From positions 3,472,001 to 3,536,000 of the forward strand of contig NZ_CP095461.1 of NCBI RefSeq assembly GCF_023022985.1: DNA of 64,000 bases, in the 5' to 3' direction. The notes under the pieces are model-generated. The model was not told the DNA's origin. It saw nothing but the letters and a program-made list of their open reading frames with translations, and searched no databases. How positions within the stretch are numbered: the stretch's first letter is position 1; each line of letters opens with the position of its first letter. A program made the position numbers and the translations under genes. The stretch is from Arthrobacter gengyunqii. Lineage in GTDB: Bacteria > Actinomycetota > Actinomycetes > Actinomycetales > Micrococcaceae. Shown here piece by piece: positions 25,451 to 34,873 of the stretch.

Positions 25451-26274
25451 GAATCGGCCAGCGAAGAGATCTTCTGGGCACGCGCCAGGCGCGGCAGGTA
25501 GGACCCGTCACCCACGACGGCGCCCGCGGCGTGTGCCTCCAGCAGCTCATGGGCCCACTGGACCTCGGATTCGCTGGGAGAGAGCCCGTGGTTGATGGTG
25601 TCCGCGGCGTCGGGCAGGAGGCACAGCTTGCCCGTCATGCCCATGGACTGTGTGACCTTGCAGGCGTCGAGGAGTTTCTCGCCCAGGGCGCCGACGGTGG
25701 GGCCGTCGATCGGACCGGGAAGCTGCCCCACGCGGGACGCCACCACAAGCTTGGACCGGGCGTAGGCCAGCGCCATGGGATCGTCGGAGGCACCCGTGTC
25801 GCGGCGGAAGTCCCCCACGCCGAAGGCCAGCCGGAAGGTGCCGGGTGCCGAGGCGATCGCCGTCGCGTTTTCAATGCCCAGCGCGGACTCCACCAAAGCC
25901 AGCACGGGGGTGCCGGCCTGCAGGCGCATGGCCGTGTGGGTGACCTGCTCCGGCTTCTCGGTCATGGCCAGCATGACGCCGCGCAGGCCCGGAGCCTTGG
26001 ACAGCGCCGCCAGGTCATCGGCCCAGTAGTCGGTCTCGATGCCGTTGACTCGCACCCAGGCGGTCATACCGGTGGACAGGGCTTCGACCACGCGATCCCG
26101 GGCCTCAGCCTTGCCGGGCGCAGGAACAGCGTCCTCCATGTCAAAGACGACGGAGTCCGCTTCCGACGCAAGCGCCGGCCCAAAATTGGCTTCATCGGCA
26201 GCAGATGCCAGAAGCCAGGAACGGGACAGTTTTGCAGGCAGCGACGCGGCGCGGCTGTTACGGAAAGGAGCCAT
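25429..26274 (-). CDS. CitE/HpcH-like CoA-ester lyase
   Basis: A 281-aa TIM-barrel protein of the citrate lyase beta/HpcH superfamily. The metal-binding acidic motif is DSVVFDMEDAVP (about 40-52), VRVNGIET follows, and the second metal ligand is Glu in VLALVESALGIENA. Stand-alone CitE proteins cleave or form acyl-CoA esters of malate type, such as citramalyl-CoA or methylmalyl-CoA. The reaction here is not fixed by the sequence. It precedes no clear operon partner and converges on the DLH gene. Confidence 0.82.
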   Translation of the reverse strand: MAPFRNSRAASLPAKLSRSWLLASAADEANFGPALASEADSVVFDMEDAVPAPGKAEARDRVVEALSTGMTAWVRVNGIETDYWADDLAALSKAPGLRGVMLAMTEKPEQVTHTAMRLQAGTPVLALVESALGIENATAIASAPGTFRLAFGVGDFRRDTGASDDPMALAYARSKLVVASRVGQLPGPIDGPTVGALGEKLLDACKVTQSMGMTGKLCLLPDAADTINHGLSPSESEVQWAHELLEAHAAGAVVGDGSYLPRLARAQKISSLADSYGLWNA

Positions 26275-26344
26275 ACCTAGACCCTACTTTCCGGGCTGGC
26301 CGTTCCTTAAATGCGACGCCCGCATTTGTGGCGGCCATCACTGT

Positions 26345-27697
26345 CTACCGGCGCAGCAGGCGACCGGCCGGAACAGCAGGGTCGACGTCGGCACCCGCCA
26401 GCACGGTGCGGCGCACCACGCCGGTGAGCTGCTTGCCGGCGTAGGGGGTGATCGGATTGCGGTGCTGCAGCGCGGCCGGGTCCACGGTGAAGGTGTCCTC
26501 CGCCGCGAACACCGCAAAATCGGCGTCCTTGCCCTCAACAATGCCGCCCTTGCGGTCCAGACCGGCCAGAGCCGCCGGCGCCGCGGACATCCAGTGCAAC
26601 ACCCGTTCCAGCTCGATGCCGCGGGTGCGGGCCTCGGTCCAGATCAGCGACAGGCCCAACTGCAGGGAGGACACCCCGCCCCAGGCCACGCTGAAGTCTC
26701 CGTTCTCGAGATCCTTCAGATCCAGCGTGCTGGGCGAATGATCCGAGACAATGCAGTCGATGGTTCCGTCGGCGAGACCGGCCCAGAGCTGTTCCCGGTT
26801 GGCATCCCCGCGGATGGGCGGGCAGCACTTGAACGCGGTGGCGCCGTCGGGAATCTCCTCTGCCGCCAAGGTGAGGTAATGCGGGCAGGTTTCGGCTGTG
26901 ATCCGGACGCCGTCGACCTTTGCCGCCCGGATCCGCGGCAGCGCTTCGGCGGAGGACAGGTGCAGGATATGGGCGCGCGCGCCGGTGCGTGCCGCCGCGT
27001 CAATGACACCGGATATGGCGGTGTTCTCCGCCGCCGGCGGGCGGGAGGCCAAAAACCCCGCATAACCGCTGCCCGGCGGTGTGTCCCGGATGGCTGCCGG
27101 ATCCTCGGCGTGCACAATCAGCAGACCGTCAAAGGACTTCAGCTCGGCGAGCGCTTCCTCCATTTCCGCCGGTTCCAGGTGCGGAAACTCATCGACGCCC
27201 GAGTGGACCAGGAAACACTTGAAGCCGAAGACCCCGGCCTCGTGCAGCGGCCGCAGATCGGCAAGGTTTCCCGGAACGGCACCGCCCCAGAAGCCCACGT
27301 CCACCACAACCTGCGGACCGGCGCAGGCCCGCTTGGTGTCCAGAGCCTCGACGCTCACGGTGGACGGAATGCTGTTCAGCGGCATGTCGATCAGCGTGGT
27401 GACCCCGCCGGCGGCCGCGGCGCGGGTGGCGGAAGCAAAGCCCTCCCACTCCGTGCGTCCGGGCTCGTTGATGTGCACGTGCGTGTCCACCAGGCCGGGC
27501 AGCAGGGTTTCGTCCGCGGCCAGTTCAATGAGCCGCCCCCCTTCCAGCCCGGCACCTAAGGGCACGACGGCGGCAATCACCCCGTTCTTCACTCCCACTT
27601 CGGCCGGGATGGTTCCCCCGGGGGTCAGCACGGCGTGCCCGCGGATCACCAGGTCAAAAGGTTCAGGCGCCGATGCATCCGGCAACCCAGCGGTCAC
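26345..27697 (-). CDS. allB: allantoinase
   Basis: A 450-aa amidohydrolase. The binuclear metal site includes [19 protein letters not shown] (residues about 70-88), the carbamylated-Lys region [10 protein letters not shown], His in LLIVHAEDP and ILHLSS, and Asp in [14 protein letters not shown]. It opens the hydantoin ring of (S)-allantoin to allantoate. The GTG start overlaps the allE stop (GTGA). It is the last gene of the urate-degradation operon, and no allantoate amidohydrolase follows in the window. Confidence 0.93.
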   Translation of the reverse strand: MTAGLPDASAPEPFDLVIRGHAVLTPGGTIPAEVGVKNGVIAAVVPLGAGLEGGRLIELAADETLLPGLVDTHVHINEPGRTEWEGFASATRAAAAGGVTTLIDMPLNSIPSTVSVEALDTKRACAGPQVVVDVGFWGGAVPGNLADLRPLHEAGVFGFKCFLVHSGVDEFPHLEPAEMEEALAELKSFDGLLIVHAEDPAAIRDTPPGSGYAGFLASRPPAAENTAISGVIDAAARTGARAHILHLSSAEALPRIRAAKVDGVRITAETCPHYLTLAAEEIPDGATAFKCCPPIRGDANREQLWAGLADGTIDCIVSDHSPSTLDLKDLENGDFSVAWGGVSSLQLGLSLIWTEARTRGIELERVLHWMSAAPAALAGLDRKGGIVEGKDADFAVFAAEDTFTVDPAALQHRNPITPYAGKQLTGVVRRTVLAGADVDPAVPAGRLLRR

Positions 27698-28548
27698 GGC
27701 TGGCCGCCGAGCACGATCTGGCGGTTGACGTCCTTATAGAGGAGGTAGCGGAAGTTGGCAGGTCCGCCGGCGTAACAGGCCTGCGGGCAGAAGGCGCGCA
27801 GGGACATGTAGTCGCCCTCTTCCACCTCCACCCAGTCCTGGTTCAGCCGGTACACGGCCTTGCCCTCCAGCACGTACAGCCCGTGTTCCATGACATGGGT
27901 TTCCGCGAACGGAATGACGGCGCCGGGTTCAAACGTCACCACGTTGACGTGCATGTCATAGGCGACGTCATCCACCGGGATCATCCGGGTGGTGCGCCAC
28001 TTGTTGTCCGTGCCCGGCATGGGTGTGGGCTCAATCTCTGTCTCGTTGCCGAACACCGGCTGCGGGGTGTGGCCCGCCAGCGGCTGATAGGCCTTGCGGA
28101 TCCACTGAAACTTGACCGGTTCACCGGATTCGTTGAAGGCACTCCACTGTGCGTCGGGCGGCAGGTAGGCGAAACCACCGGGAGCCAGGACGTGGTCCTC
28201 ACCCCGCAGGCGGACGGCCAGCGTGCCCTCGAGGATAAAGACGAAGGATTCCACGGTGGGCTGCGGTTCCGGTGAGTTGGAGCCGCCGCCCGGGGCAACC
28301 TCCACCAGGTACTGGGCGAAAGTGGTGGCGCCGCCGGCCACCGGCCGGTTCAGGATCCAGGTGCGGGTATCGGTCCATTCGGGCAGCACGCTGGTGACAA
28401 TGTCGCGCAGCACGCCGCGCGGAATCACCGTGTAGGCCTCGGTCACCACGGCCCGACCGGTGAGCAGCTCGGTCTGGGCGGGCAGGCCGCCAGCGGCTGC
28501 GTAGTAGCGCGGGGTGCCCCGGTGTGGGGTGTTGGGCTGGGCAGTCAT
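27694..28548 (-). CDS. allE: (S)-ureidoglycine aminohydrolase (bicupin)
   Basis: A 284-aa bicupin. The first cupin covers [22 protein letters not shown], and the second, catalytic one has [30 protein letters not shown] (metal-binding E/H residues near 225-240), then [20 protein letters not shown]. AllE releases ammonia from ureidoglycine to give (S)-ureidoglycolate. Start and stop abut those of its neighbours in the operon. Presence of allE implies that allantoate is processed via ureidoglycine. Confidence 0.92.
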   Translation of the reverse strand: MTAQPNTPHRGTPRYYAAAGGLPAQTELLTGRAVVTEAYTVIPRGVLRDIVTSVLPEWTDTRTWILNRPVAGGATTFAQYLVEVAPGGGSNSPEPQPTVESFVFILEGTLAVRLRGEDHVLAPGGFAYLPPDAQWSAFNESGEPVKFQWIRKAYQPLAGHTPQPVFGNETEIEPTPMPGTDNKWRTTRMIPVDDVAYDMHVNVVTFEPGAVIPFAETHVMEHGLYVLEGKAVYRLNQDWVEVEEGDYMSLRAFCPQACYAGGPANFRYLLYKDVNRQIVLGGQP

Positions 28549-29856
28549 CTAGCGGACCTTCTCTTTGGTGGGCGATGCGGCAGCTTTGGGATGGGCCAGG
28601 GCGGCGAGTTCGACGCCGGTCAGCCCGGTGCCCTGTTCAATTTCCGTTTCGGTCAGGGCGCCGCAGAGCAGGCCGCGGTGTACAAACCGGGCCAGCGCGC
28701 GGGCGGTGGCCGGTTCATCCAGGACCGTGCCTTCCTGCTTCCGGACGTAAGTGTCCAGCCGGCGGGCAGCGGCGTCGAACCCCTCCCGGTAGAAGGCGTA
28801 GGTGGCCAGGAAACGGGTGGGAAGCTGCGCCGGGTGCAGGTCCCAGCCCTGGTAGAAGCCGCGGGCCAGGGAGCGGCGCACCAGCCGGGCGTGCAGCTGC
28901 CAGGCGGAGCGGATTTCTTCGGGCGTGCCCAGCGGCAGGATGTTCGTGGAGCCGTCCGAAAGCCGGACTCCCGTGCCGGCGGCGGCCACCTGCATCACGG
29001 CCTTGGCGTAATCCGCGGCCGGGTGCTCCATGGACTGGTATTCCGCTGCAATCTGCACCGAATCACTGTAGTCATAGGTGCCGTAGTGCAGGGCCAAGAC
29101 GCGGCCCTGCCCACGGTGGATCAGCTGGGCGGCAGGCACGGTGCCGTTGGCGGCCAGGATCAGCTGCGGGGTTTCCACCTGCACCTCGAACCGCAGCCGC
29201 CCGGGCTCCAGACCGTGCGTCTCTTCGAGCCGCTGGCAGGTGTAAACCATGGCCTCCACCTGTTCCACGGTGGAGACCTTGGGCAGGGTCAGGACCAGTC
29301 CGTCCGGCAACTCCCCCGCCGCGAGCAGTCCGGCGAGGAACAGGTCCAGGGTGCGGACACCGCGGGCACGGGTGGCCGCTTCGAAGGATTTGAACCGGAT
29401 GCCGACGAACGGCGGCGCCGTCCCGGCAGCCACCGCATCGGCCACGGCGGCGGCGGCCTGCACGGCATGCCCGTCCTCCTCCGTGTCGGAGCGGACACCG
29501 TAGCCGTCTTCGAAGTCCAGGCGCAGGTCCTCGATCGGTTCATCGCGGAGCTTCGCCTCGACCAGGGGCACGACGGCGGCGGCCAGTTTGGCGTCCAGGC
29601 CCACCTGCCCGGCCAGATCCGTCAGGGACCCCTGCGCAGTTGCGGCGGCCAGCGCCTGCTCGCCCCACTCTGCGGGCAGGGCGGGCACGCAGCGGTCCGC
29701 GGGGATGTAGACGGTGTGCACGGGCTGGCGGGTGCCGGCGTCACCGGGATAGGCGTCAGCGAGCAGCCGGTCGGTGTCCGCCAGGACGGCGTCGAGCCTT
29801 TGCAGGTGCGCGGCGCCGAGAACGGGGGCGGGTTCAGGAGAGGAGTTCACAGTCAT
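28549..29856 (-). CDS. CitE/HpcH-superfamily enzyme of unknown reaction in the urate operon (DUF6986-type)
   Basis: A 435-aa protein, much longer than CitE. Both acidic metal-binding positions of the superfamily appear: EDLRLDFEDGYG (about residue 100) and RFEVQVETPQLIL (about 220). Other blocks are VGIRFKSFEAATRARGVRTL, LPKVSTVEQVEAM and FYQGWDLHPAQLPTRFLATYAFYR. I recall actinobacterial relatives annotated only as DUF6986. ATG at 29854-29856 is four bases after the permease stop, inside the operon. An aldolase or malate-synthase-like step on glyoxylate or a related purine-derived acid is an inference. Confidence 0.75.
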   Translation of the reverse strand: MTVNSSPEPAPVLGAAHLQRLDAVLADTDRLLADAYPGDAGTRQPVHTVYIPADRCVPALPAEWGEQALAAATAQGSLTDLAGQVGLDAKLAAAVVPLVEAKLRDEPIEDLRLDFEDGYGVRSDTEEDGHAVQAAAAVADAVAAGTAPPFVGIRFKSFEAATRARGVRTLDLFLAGLLAAGELPDGLVLTLPKVSTVEQVEAMVYTCQRLEETHGLEPGRLRFEVQVETPQLILAANGTVPAAQLIHRGQGRVLALHYGTYDYSDSVQIAAEYQSMEHPAADYAKAVMQVAAAGTGVRLSDGSTNILPLGTPEEIRSAWQLHARLVRRSLARGFYQGWDLHPAQLPTRFLATYAFYREGFDAAARRLDTYVRKQEGTVLDEPATARALARFVHRGLLCGALTETEIEQGTGLTGVELAALAHPKAAASPTKEKVR

Positions 29857-29860
29857 GGTC

Positions 29861-31366
29861 CTAGTGAGGGTCGGTTTCGGCGGTGCCGGTGACGGCCAGC
29901 GGCACTTCCCGGCCGTCGGCGTCGAGCAGTTTCCCATCCAGCATGTGGTCGCCGTCCTTCAGAGCCGCCGTGTCCTCGAGGCGCACGATCCGGTTGGATC
30001 CTTCGGCCCACGCGGAGGGGTCCTGCGGGTTTCCGGTTCGGATGTGGTTGAAGAGGATGTTCATCAGGATGGCCATCACCGCGGCGGAGCTGATGCCGGA
30101 GTGGAAGATGGTGCCGAACCAAGTGGGGAACTCGTCGTAAAAAGTGGGTGCGGCAATCGGAATCATGCCGAACCCGATGGACGTGGCGACAATGATGAAG
30201 TTCATGTTGTTGCGGTAATCCACTTTGGCAAGGGTGCGGATGCCGCTGGCGGCCACCGTGCCGAACAGGACAATCCCGGCACCGCCGAGCACCGGCGTCG
30301 GAACCGCCGCCACCACCCGGCCCAGGACCGGCAGCAGGCCCAGGATCACCAGGATCAGGCCGCCGGCGCTGACCACGAAGCGGCTCTTGACGCCGGTGAT
30401 GGCCACCAGTCCCACGTTTTGGGCAAAGGCGCTTTGCGTGAACGAGTTGAAGACCGGGGACAGAGCGCTGGAGAGCATGTCCGCGCGCAGGCCGTTGGCA
30501 ATGCGCTTGGAGTCCACCTTGGTTTCCACGATCTCGCCCACCGCAATGATGTCCGCGGTGGTCTCGGTCAGGGTCACCAGGATCACGATCACCATGGAGA
30601 TGATCGCCGCGGCCTCAAAGGTGGGCATGCCGAAGGCGAAGGGTTCCGGGACGGCGAAGATCGCGCCGCTGCCGACGGCGGAAAAATCAGCTTTGCCGGT
30701 CACCACGGCAAAGACGGTGCCCAGCACAATGGCGATGAGGATGGAGAGCCGGGAAACGGCCGAGCTGCCGAGCTTGCTCAGCAGCAGCACCAGCAGCAGG
30801 GTCAGTCCGGCCAGGCCGATGTTGGAGACGCTGCCGTAGTCCGGGGCGGCGCTGCTGCCGCCCATGGCCCAGTTGGCGGCCACGGGCATCAGCGTCAGGC
30901 CGATGGTGGTGATTACGACGCCGGTGACCACCGGCGGGAAGAAGCGGATCACCTTGGCAAACACCGGGGTGATCAGCAGCCCCACCAAGGAGGCCACGAT
31001 CACCGCGCCGAAGACGGACTGCAGGCCGCCGCCGCCGTCGAGAATGGCCGTCATGGTGGCCACACCGGCGAAGGAAACGCCCTGGACCAGGGGCAGCTGG
31101 GAGCCGAAGAACGGGACGCCGATGGTCTGCAGCAGGGTGGCCAGGCCGCCCACGAAGAGGCAGGCGGCCACTAGCATGCCGACGTCGGCGGGATCCAGTC
31201 CGGCAGCGGTGCCGACAATCAGCGGCGGGGCGATGATCCCGCCGTACATAGTGAGCACGTGCTGGAAGCCGTAGGCGAAGGTACTGCCCAGCGGCAGCCG
31301 GGCGTCTTCCGGACGGGCTGCGGTGCCGACCGTGCCGGCGGCATTGGAGCGCTGTTTGCGGCTCAT
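29861..31366 (-). CDS. NCS2-family purine/urate permease
   Basis: A 501-aa nucleobase:cation symporter-2 with about 14 helices. Signature positions are YGFQHVLTMYGGIIAPPLIVG at the N-terminus, SQLPLVQGVSFAGVATM, and the NCS2 motif region FNSFTQSAFAQNVGLVAITGVKSRFV with the Q/N residues that bind the purine ring. It most resembles uric-acid/xanthine members (PucJ/K, UapA). Its ATG overlaps the uricase stop by one base (TGATG), so uptake is coupled to uricase expression. Confidence 0.93.
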   Translation of the reverse strand: MSRKQRSNAAGTVGTAARPEDARLPLGSTFAYGFQHVLTMYGGIIAPPLIVGTAAGLDPADVGMLVAACLFVGGLATLLQTIGVPFFGSQLPLVQGVSFAGVATMTAILDGGGGLQSVFGAVIVASLVGLLITPVFAKVIRFFPPVVTGVVITTIGLTLMPVAANWAMGGSSAAPDYGSVSNIGLAGLTLLLVLLLSKLGSSAVSRLSILIAIVLGTVFAVVTGKADFSAVGSGAIFAVPEPFAFGMPTFEAAAIISMVIVILVTLTETTADIIAVGEIVETKVDSKRIANGLRADMLSSALSPVFNSFTQSAFAQNVGLVAITGVKSRFVVSAGGLILVILGLLPVLGRVVAAVPTPVLGGAGIVLFGTVAASGIRTLAKVDYRNNMNFIIVATSIGFGMIPIAAPTFYDEFPTWFGTIFHSGISSAAVMAILMNILFNHIRTGNPQDPSAWAEGSNRIVRLEDTAALKDGDHMLDGKLLDADGREVPLAVTGTAETDPH

Positions 31367-32301
31367 CAGCAGAAACCGCCCACGGTCTTCCAGACCGGTG
31401 ATTCGGAGACCGTGCCTTCGCGCAGCACGGAGGCCTCGATCAGGCCGTACGGGCGGTCCGCGGCGAAGAAGACCTCGTTGGGATTGTCCAGGCCAAACGG
31501 TGCCAGGTCCACCAGGAAGTGGTGGTTGTTCGGCAGTGAGAGCCGGACTTCGTCAATCTCCGGGTGGGCGGTGATGACGGCCTTGCCCATTTCGAACATG
31601 GTCTGCTGCAGGGCCAGGGAGTGCGTGTTGGCGAAGGCGTCCAGCAGCAGGGTGCGGGCGGAGGCGTAGAGGGCATTGAAGTCCAGCGCGCTCAGGTCCG
31701 CGTCCGGAGCGTAGCGCCACTTGGCGGTGACGTCGGTGGCAAGGATCCGGTCCGTGGTTTCGGCGAGGGTGGTGTACCGGTCCCGGGGGAAGCCGGAGAA
31801 CTCGGAGCCGGTGGACTTCAGCACCGTCAGGCCGCTGATGCCGGAGACCAGATGCTGCCGGCCGGCCTCGGAAACCAGCACCGCAGTGCGGATCTCGGAC
31901 TTGTCCTTGGCAAAAGCGTGGTCATGGTCGCTGATCCGGTTCCAGAAGTACTGTTCGGCGGCCCAGCGGCCCCCGGAAACCCAGTCGAATCCGCCTGTGA
32001 AATGCTGCTCCAGCCGCAGCAGGAACTTTTCGGGCGAGCCGACGCCATCGCGGGCGAAGGCGTAGATGGTGTTCTTCTGCGTGTCGGTGGCCACGACATG
32101 GGAGTTGTCCCCCGCCGTGTGCGCGGCTTCGAAATCGCCGTGCAGCTGGGAGGTGATGCTGAGGTCCTCGAGGGAGTGCCGGACGGTGTCGCGGGTGACT
32201 TTCACCAGCCGAACCTCGGCTTTGCCGTACTGGTTGCTGCCGAGGACAATCCGGGCGGTGTCGGCCGTCTCCCCTGAGGGGGCCTGAGTTGTTTCAGTCA
32301 T
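31366..32301 (-). CDS. pucL: factor-independent urate hydroxylase (uricase)
   Basis: A 311-aa T-fold protein. YGKAEVRLVKVTRD at the start, the lysine-threonine catalytic region VVATDTQKNTIYAFARD (Thr about residue 72), SEFSGFPRDRYTTLAETTDRILAT, and LPNNHHFLVDLAPFGLDNPNEVFFAADRPYG near the C-terminus are all uricase signatures. It oxidises urate with O2 to 5-hydroxyisourate plus H2O2, without a cofactor. Unlike Bacillus PucL it is not fused to OHCU decarboxylase; that enzyme is the separate gene at 32643. Confidence 0.96.
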   Translation of the reverse strand: MTETTQAPSGETADTARIVLGSNQYGKAEVRLVKVTRDTVRHSLEDLSITSQLHGDFEAAHTAGDNSHVVATDTQKNTIYAFARDGVGSPEKFLLRLEQHFTGGFDWVSGGRWAAEQYFWNRISDHDHAFAKDKSEIRTAVLVSEAGRQHLVSGISGLTVLKSTGSEFSGFPRDRYTTLAETTDRILATDVTAKWRYAPDADLSALDFNALYASARTLLLDAFANTHSLALQQTMFEMGKAVITAHPEIDEVRLSLPNNHHFLVDLAPFGLDNPNEVFFAADRPYGLIEASVLREGTVSESPVWKTVGGFC

Positions 32302-32304
32302 GGT

Positions 32305-32646
32305 TCAACTTCCTCGGTAGGTGGAGTAGGCGAAGGGGCTCAGCAGCAGCGGTACGTGATAGTGCTGGGCCGCATCGGTCAGGGCGAACGTCAGGGAAAC
32401 GCTGGGGAAAAAGGTTTCGGTGCCGGTGGCGGCAAAGTACTCTCCGGTGGCGAAGTCGATCCGGTAGGTTCCCGGCTCCAGCTGTTCCGGACCGAGATTG
32501 CCCACCCGGCCGTCGTCGTCGGTGGTTCCGTCTCCGATTCGGGTCCAGCTGCCGTCCCGGCTGCCCCAGAGCGATACGGCGACGGCGGCGGCCGGCTTGC
32601 CGGCGCCGGTGTCCAGAATGTGCGTGGTGACGTGGCTGCGGGTCAT
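32305..32646 (-). CDS. uraH: 5-hydroxyisourate hydrolase (transthyretin-like)
   Basis: A 113-aa protein with the three catalytic signatures of HIU hydrolases: SHVTTHILDTGAGKPA at the N-terminus (His), GRVGNLGPEQLEPGTYRIDF in the middle (Arg-containing), and the C-terminal tetrapeptide YRGS. It converts the unstable uricase product to OHCU. The stop is three bases before the pucL ATG, and its own ATG overlaps the uraD stop (ATGA). Confidence 0.96.
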   Translation of the reverse strand: MTRSHVTTHILDTGAGKPAAAVAVSLWGSRDGSWTRIGDGTTDDDGRVGNLGPEQLEPGTYRIDFATGEYFAATGTETFFPSVSLTFALTDAAQHYHVPLLLSPFAYSTYRGS

Positions 32647-33221
32647 GAGGTGAGCAGTCCTTCCAGGCGCAGGATGGCGATGTCGCGCAGCTGGGCTGCG
32701 ATGAGCGGAACTTCCTCCACCGGGGTGTGCTGCAGACGCTCCTGCAGAACGGTGAGGATCTCCTCGGCGCTGCGGCCTGCTGCGCGGATCAGGAAGACGC
32801 GTCCGTGCTTCTCTTCATAGGCGCGGTTGCCTGCGGCCAGCTGCTCCTGGACATCGTCCAGCCCGGTGACCGACCCCTGCTCACTCCGGGAGAACGTGGC
32901 TTCGGTGTCCGAGCCCGCGGGGCGCTCGCCAATCCGCGGATGGCGGGCGAGGGCGGCGTCGATCTCCGCTTCGGTGAAGTCCGGGGCCGCCAGTTCAGCG
33001 AAGCTGAGCAGTTCGCCGGGGGTGGCGAAGGGCCGTGCTGCGGCAATCTCATTGCACCAGCGGGGAATGTCCAGGCAGGGACGGAGCATTTCTTCAGCCT
33101 CGGCGTAGCCTGCCGTGTTGAAGGCTGCCAGGAAGTCCGGGACCGGAGAGCTGCTTGGGGAGCCTGGGATGGGTTCCTGGTTTGGTGCCGGATCTGATGC
33201 TGGGTCTGATGCTGGGCGCAC
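32643..33221 (-). CDS. uraD: OHCU decarboxylase
   Basis: A 192-aa protein. The core begins at DFLAAFNTAGYAEAEEMLRPC; the catalytic His lies in LARHPRIGERP and the Glu/Gln region in RSEQGSVTGLD, then AYEEKHGRVFLIRAAGRSAEEIL. It makes (S)-allantoin from OHCU. The GTG at 33219-33221 is preferred because the leader motif CCTACCGAAAG ends nine bases before it, as before two other genes here. An ATG at 33249-33251 would put that motif inside the coding region. A Pro/Ser/Asp-rich tail of about 30 residues precedes the core. First gene of the urate operon. Confidence 0.9.
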   Translation of the reverse strand: MRPASDPASDPAPNQEPIPGSPSSSPVPDFLAAFNTAGYAEAEEMLRPCLDIPRWCNEIAAARPFATPGELLSFAELAAPDFTEAEIDAALARHPRIGERPAGSDTEATFSRSEQGSVTGLDDVQEQLAAGNRAYEEKHGRVFLIRAAGRSAEEILTVLQERLQHTPVEEVPLIAAQLRDIAILRLEGLLTS

Positions 33222-33315
33222 GGGTGTCAGCTTTCGGTAGGTCTGTTCCATTGCCGGCGCTGAACACCCTTGACCATCGGCGGCGCCGACTTGATTCGAT
33301 GTTTCCGGCAATCAG

Positions 33316-33382
33316 AATTGTTATTGCGGACAGTCTGGGCGAGGCGTGGCAAATCTGTCAACAGGTAAATAATTGTTGCGGA
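33316..33382 (-). promoter_or_regulatory. promoter region of urate operon with flanking repeats
   Basis: Reading leftward, TTGACA (33356-33361) is a consensus -35, and CAGACT 18 bases on is a possible -10. Two related sequences flank it: ATTGTTATTGCGGA (33317-33330) near the expected transcription start and ATTGTTGCGGA (33372-33382) upstream of the -35. Their position suits a regulator that senses a purine product. The hexamer spacing is imperfect, so the exact promoter is tentative. Confidence 0.45.
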
Positions 33383-33502
33383 ATAAAACGAAACCGTGTT
33401 TCACGGGTGTTAATTCTGTGCAAACAATCCGTCGTGTTTTACAGCAATGCATTGCGTCAGGTTCCGGGGTTTCGCCCGAATCCGGCCCGGAAGCGCGGAA
33501 AC

Positions 33503-34873
33503 TTACCCGGCCATCATCCGGCGGGCCGCCGCCGTGTGCCGGGCAATCAGTGCCGGCAGATCGGTACCGGGCAGCGCGCCGTCCACCACCCGCCAGGTCC
33601 CACCGACCATCACCCGGTCCGCCCGGTCCGCACCGCAGAGCAGCAGTGCCGAGAGCGGATCGTGGCTGCCGGAGAAGCGCAGATCATCCAGCCGGAACAT
33701 GGCGAGGTCCGCCTGCCGTCCGGGAGCCAGCTCGCCCACATCCTCTCGGCCTAAAGCCCGTGCAGATCCCTTGGTGGCCCAGCCCAGCGCCCGCTTGGGG
33801 GTGATCGCTTCGGCACCGTAGCGCAGCCGCTGCAGGTACAGGGCCTGCCGCGCCTCCAGGATCAGGTTGGAGGCGTCGTTGGACGCCGATCCGTCCACGC
33901 CCAGTCCCACCGGCGCTCCGGCGTCCTCCAGTTCCGCCATCCGTCCGATGCCGCTGGCCAGGCGCATGTTCGACGTCGGACAGTGCGCCACGGCGGTGCC
34001 GGCGGCACCCAGCCGGGCAATCTCGTCATCGTTAAAATGCACGCCGTGCGCCAGCCAAGTCCGGTTTCCCAACCAGCCAACGCTGTCCAAATAGTCCACC
34101 GTGCGCAGCCCGAACATCTCCAGGCAGAAGGCTTCCTCGTCCATGGTTTCGGCCAGGTGGGTGTGCAGCCGGACGTCGTATTCTTCGGCGAGCGCGGCGC
34201 TGTCGCGCATGATGTCCCGGGTTACCGAGAACGGCGAGCAGGGCGCCAGACCGATCTGAATCACGGCGCCGTCGCCGCGCTCGTGGTAGTCCCGGATCAG
34301 GCGCCGGCTGTCTTCCAGAATCACGTCCGGCGCCTGGACGGTGTGCTGGGGCGGCAGGCCGCCGCCGTCCTCCCCCAGCGTCATGGAACCGCGGGTGAGC
34401 ATGGCCCGCATGCCCAGTTTCCGCACCACGTCCACCTGCACGTCGATGCCGTCCTCCAGCCCGTCAGGGAAGAGGTAGTGATGGTCCGCGGCGGTGGTGC
34501 AGCCGGAGAGCAGCAGCTCGGACAGGGCCACCGTGGTGGCCAGTTCCAGGTCCGCCGGGGTAAGCCGCGCCCACACCGGATAGAGGTTCTTGAGCCACGG
34601 GAACAGCGGGGTATTCACCACCGGCGCCCAGGCGCGGGTGAGGGTTTGGTAGAAGTGGTGGTGCGTGTTGATCAGCCCCGGCAGCAGCACGTGGCCGGAG
34701 GCGTCAAAAACCTCGGCGCAGGGGACGGCGGGCCTCTGTCCGGCGGCGAGCACCTCGGTGATGATCCCGTTCTCGATCACCAAACCGCCGGCGGCATCCA
34801 GATCGTTGGCGGTGAAGGCAGCCAGCGGGTTCTTCACCCAGAGGCGGCCGGTTGCGGGCGTGGCATCAGTCAT
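33503..34873 (-). CDS. 8-oxoguanine/guanine-type deaminase (amidohydrolase)
   Basis: A 456-aa amidohydrolase of the AtzA/TrzN group. Metal-binding GLINTHHHFYQTLTRAW (residues about 66-82), LHTHLAETMDEE (His about 236), HGVHFNDDEI, and Asp in GLGVDGSASNDAS are in place. The HHHFYQTLTRA block and overall length match 8-oxoguanine deaminases, which also act on isocytosine or related oxidised guanines. It would feed urate directly from 8-oxoguanine. AAGGATG precedes the ATG. It lies just upstream of the urate operon on the same strand but with its own 3' spacer. Confidence 0.85.
   Translation of the reverse strand: MTDATPATGRLWVKNPLAAFTANDLDAAGGLVIENGIITEVLAAGQRPAVPCAEVFDASGHVLLPGLINTHHHFYQTLTRAWAPVVNTPLFPWLKNLYPVWARLTPADLELATTVALSELLLSGCTTAADHHYLFPDGLEDGIDVQVDVVRKLGMRAMLTRGSMTLGEDGGGLPPQHTVQAPDVILEDSRRLIRDYHERGDGAVIQIGLAPCSPFSVTRDIMRDSAALAEEYDVRLHTHLAETMDEEAFCLEMFGLRTVDYLDSVGWLGNRTWLAHGVHFNDDEIARLGAAGTAVAHCPTSNMRLASGIGRMAELEDAGAPVGLGVDGSASNDASNLILEARQALYLQRLRYGAEAITPKRALGWATKGSARALGREDVGELAPGRQADLAMFRLDDLRFSGSHDPLSALLLCGADRADRVMVGGTWRVVDGALPGTDLPALIARHTAAARRMMAG

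Noticed and set aside
26039..27559. A 506-codon plus-strand frame opposite the CitE-like gene and allB
   Set aside because: No domain-like sequence; it crosses the spacer between two well-supported minus-strand genes.
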